From positions 1 through 64,000 of the forward strand of contig JAFDVK010000038.1 in the NCBI GenBank assembly GCA_018269005.1: DNA of 64,000 nt, read 5' to 3'. Source of the DNA: Acidobacteriota bacterium. GTDB lineage: Bacteria; Acidobacteriota; Blastocatellia; Pyrinomonadales; Pyrinomonadaceae. The notes below the pieces were generated by a model, which was given only the letters and a program-made list of their open reading frames with translations, did not search any database and was not told the DNA's origin. The stretch's first letter is position 1; the number at the start of each line of letters is the position of its first letter. Of this stretch, positions 62,173 through 64,000 are shown piece by piece. Both the position numbers and the translations under genes were made by a program.

Positions 62173-62487
62173 CTAGCCGAGCTTGACCGCAGTTCCGTAT
62201 GCGAGCACTTCGGTCGAACCTTGGCCGAACTCCGTCGCGTCATAACGCATCGCGATCACGGCGTCGGCACCGATGTCGTGAGCGTGCTGGACCATTCGAT
62301 TGAATGCTTCCATGCGAGCATGCTCGCAGACCTCGGCCCACTCCTCGATATTGCCGCCGGCGAGCGATTTGAATCCGCCGATAATGCCGCGTCCGAGGCC
62401 CGTCGCCCGAACAACGATGCCGCGAACAACGCCAAGATACTGGTTGATCCGACGGCCTTCGATCTCCATTCCGGTTGTAACTATCAT
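62173..62487 (-). CDS. YbjQ/UPF0145 family protein
   Basis: The 104-residue product is a full YbjQ: MIVTTGMEIEGRRINQYLGVVRGIVVRA, then GxGxIGGFKSLAGG, EAFNRMVQHAHDIGADAVIAMRYD and VLAYGTAVKL at the end. The family forms pentamers and has a putative heavy-metal-binding role, not proven. It lies 94 bp upstream of the lipoprotein gene on the same strand. Confidence 0.93.
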   Translation of the reverse strand: MIVTTGMEIEGRRINQYLGVVRGIVVRATGLGRGIIGGFKSLAGGNIEEWAEVCEHARMEAFNRMVQHAHDIGADAVIAMRYDATEFGQGSTEVLAYGTAVKLG

Positions 62488-62568
62488 ATTTTTTTAGGCC
62501 AAAAGGAAACGGCAAAGGTCAAAGCATTATTCGGTTTGCTTTCGGCCCTTTGCCATATTAGTTAGAGG

Positions 62569-62643
62569 TGGTAGCGCCTAGGGGAATCGAACCCCTCTTT
62601 CAAGAATGAGAATCTTGCGTCCTAACCGATAGACGAAGGCGCC
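62569..62643 (-). tRNA. tRNA-Glu (CTC)
   Basis: On the minus strand the 75-nt gene has GGCGCCT paired with AGGCGCT plus A and an encoded CCA. The anticodon loop TTCTCAT carries CTC, the D-arm is TCGTCTATCGGTTAGGAC and the T-arm has GGTTCGATTCC. All stems form, with one G-U pair at the acceptor end. Confidence 0.96.
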
Positions 62644-62749
62644 AAATAACAAGGCTTTGCTGCAAAACGCGCAAAACGGAATTATAGGTCTCGATTCTGC
62701 GTAAAGCAACTTGCGAAGCCGCTGGGATCAACACCTCGCCGGCTGACGG

Positions 62750-64000
62750 CTAATAGGCTGCCTCCACGGGGAGATCGTTTTGGCGACCGAAAGAGTCCAC
62801 GGAAACAGAGCCATTGGCACTGTTGATGACCCACCACGAGCCCTGGCGAAAGATCGCCGGATCTGTCTTTCCGTCTCCGTCATAGTCAGCAGGGACAGGT
62901 GTGTCGGTCGAAAGGCCAAAACTGTATTGTTGGTAGCCGGCCGAGCTCGAAAAAATGTACCACAGCCCGTCGCGATAAACGGCCTCGTCCGCCCTTCCGT
63001 CTCCATCATAGTCCGCGGGCACGGGATCGTCTGATGGCAGGCCGAACTCGATCGTGTTTTGATGACCGTTCGTCAAGTCGAATGACCACCATTCGCCGTT
63101 TCGATAGACGGCAAGCTCTAGCCTTCCGTCGCCCGTATAATCGGCTGGAACCGGCTTGTCCTGAGGCCGGCCAAATCCGACCATTCCAACCTGACCGGTC
63201 GAAAGGTCAAGTGTCCACCACTCGCCGCCGCGATAGACGGTTAGGTCTAGCAAACCATCGCCCGTGTAATCGCCGGAAACCGGAATATCCCCGGCGCTTC
63301 CAAATTGTCGTGCGTGTGACACGCTATCTGAGCTTGAGACCCACCACCAAACGCCATCTCTAAAGACTGCGATATCGGCCTTGCCGTCGCCATCATAATC
63401 GGCTGGGGCGAGTTTGTCGGTCGGAAGACCCCATTGAGCGGACGCGAATCCATCTCTCGAACGATCTATGTACCAGGTTTGATCAGACGGCCGAAAGACG
63501 GCCATGTCTGAGCGTCCGTCACCGTCGAAGTCGAACAACGCCCGTCTGTTCAGAAGGGAACGTTCGACCGCACCGATATCGACGCCCGCCCCAACTTTTC
63601 GCGGAAAGTCCACTCCCCTTTGGTCAGAAATGAGATGAGGCATACACCCACCATCGAAAACGCAGCTATCGCCCGCATTGATCGCCGGACTATTTCTAAG
63701 CGGTAAATGGGTCAGCGTTAAGCCGCCGTTGTCTTGAAGCGGCCCTAGGTGTGGGTCGATCGGAAAACTAGAGCCTACGATATCACCATTGACACCATTG
63801 GTCATCCCATTGACCGGACCGGTACCGATCAGGTTATGTCCGTGAGATATTAGGAAATAGCTATATAGATCGGGCAGATTGCCAGCTGTGTTCCCGGCCA
63901 CGATGGTGTTCCGAAATTCTGACAGTATACTGCCCCAAACTCCGGCCATGTTTCCAATCCCGCCACCATCATTCTGACTTGTGTTCTCTGTGCAAGTAAC
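62750..64000 (-). CDS. choice-of-anchor Q and FG-GAP/VCBS-repeat protein (N-terminus cut by window edge)
   Basis: The open frame runs from the window end to the stop at 62750 and gives 416 residues without a start. The first ~130 residues have the choice-of-anchor Q pattern (NTIVAGNTA, HGHNLIGTGPVNG, HLGPLQDNGGLTLTHLPLRNSPAINAGD, DIGAVE), a beta-helix module of surface proteins. Six to seven FG-GAP/VCBS repeats of ~40 residues follow, each with DYDGDGKxDxAV and a WW or WY pair, for example YDGDGKADIAVFRDGVWWWV. It ends 106 bp beyond tRNA-Glu. It is probably exported by a signal lying outside the window. Confidence 0.9.
   Translation of the reverse strand, partial: VTCTENTSQNDGGGIGNMAGVWGSILSEFRNTIVAGNTAGNLPDLYSYFLISHGHNLIGTGPVNGMTNGVNGDIVGSSFPIDPHLGPLQDNGGLTLTHLPLRNSPAINAGDSCVFDGGCMPHLISDQRGVDFPRKVGAGVDIGAVERSLLNRRALFDFDGDGRSDMAVFRPSDQTWYIDRSRDGFASAQWGLPTDKLAPADYDGDGKADIAVFRDGVWWWVSSSDSVSHARQFGSAGDIPVSGDYTGDGLLDLTVYRGGEWWTLDLSTGQVGMVGFGRPQDKPVPADYTGDGRLELAVYRNGEWWSFDLTNGHQNTIEFGLPSDDPVPADYDGDGRADEAVYRDGLWYIFSSSAGYQQYSFGLSTDTPVPADYDGDGKTDPAIFRQGSWWVINSANGSVSVDSFGRQNDLPVEAAY

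Overview
The window looks like a chromosomal segment of an Acidobacteriota bacterium, probably Blastocatellia/Pyrinomonadales-like. This is an inference from the gene families, not from any marker search. The signs are a VWFA-related secreted protein of the acidobacterial type, a kinase with the N-terminal 'MTPERWREIE' signature fused to TolB-like and TPR modules, an ECF-like (SigX6-type) sigma factor, several FG-GAP/VCBS surface proteins, and a moderately high G+C content with many long antisense shadow ORFs. Most of the window is ordinary chromosome. I see no rRNA operon, transposase, prophage or CRISPR array.

Layout. 0-9 kb: an FG-GAP protein cut by the window edge, a VWA protein, deoB, a YgiT-type zinc-finger gene bracketed by inverted repeats, a DUF885 protein, a large palindrome, a 21-bp tandem repeat, an M28 peptidase and two small envelope proteins. 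9-17.7 kb: a very large Ser/Thr kinase with a duplicated sensor half, a secreted protein, a VOC protein, a sigma factor, a DUF4286 protein and tsaD. 17.8-25.5 kb: a PQQ-type dehydrogenase/VCBS fusion, the tightly overlapping minus-strand operon obgE-nadD-rsfS-rlmH-dksA-like-comF, and a ClC channel. 25.6-26.4 kb: about 0.9 kb without a convincing gene, holding a cluster of stem-loops (candidate RNA) and an AT-rich tract with three DnaA-box-like sites. 26.4-37.4 kb: a hydrolase-LuxR fusion, an MddA-like methyltransferase, rpmA/rplU with a clear promoter and leader, hpt, the rpiB-deoC pair, a TonB/TPR protein with a pseudokinase, a DnaC-like ATPase, a cREC protein and rarA. 37.4-40.1 kb: a repeat-rich island bounded by a 72-bp inverted repeat pair, with a toxin-antitoxin module and tRNA-Phe. 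40.1-50.3 kb: recA, alkaline phosphatase, the fmt-trhO-rsmB-PASTA-rpe-BamD-like run and an M48 protease. 50.5-64 kb: a 1,153-residue DUF6079/BREX-like ATPase, a DUF2520 protein, a Fur-family regulator, an MscS channel with a cyclic-nucleotide domain, an Nramp-like transporter, ggt, small envelope proteins, tRNA-Glu and another FG-GAP protein cut by the edge.

How genes work together. Pentose phosphate chemistry recurs: DeoB makes (deoxy)ribose 5-phosphate, DeoC cleaves deoxyribose 5-phosphate to glyceraldehyde 3-phosphate and acetaldehyde, RpiB and Rpe interconvert pentulose phosphates. RpiB and DeoC both carry N-terminal amphipathic-helix extensions like those that target enzymes into bacterial microcompartments. 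The pair therefore looks like a detached part of a sugar-phosphate-utilising (SPU) compartment whose shell genes are not in this window. The obgE operon and the fmt-rsmB run serve ribosome assembly, rRNA modification and translation start. In the latter, a PASTA-only protein sits where Firmicutes carry the PASTA kinase PrkC.

The best candidates for something undescribed are the rpiB-deoC pair, the stem-loop cluster at about 25.8-26.1 kb, the duplicated-sensor kinase, the pseudokinase-TonB pair and the PASTA-only protein.
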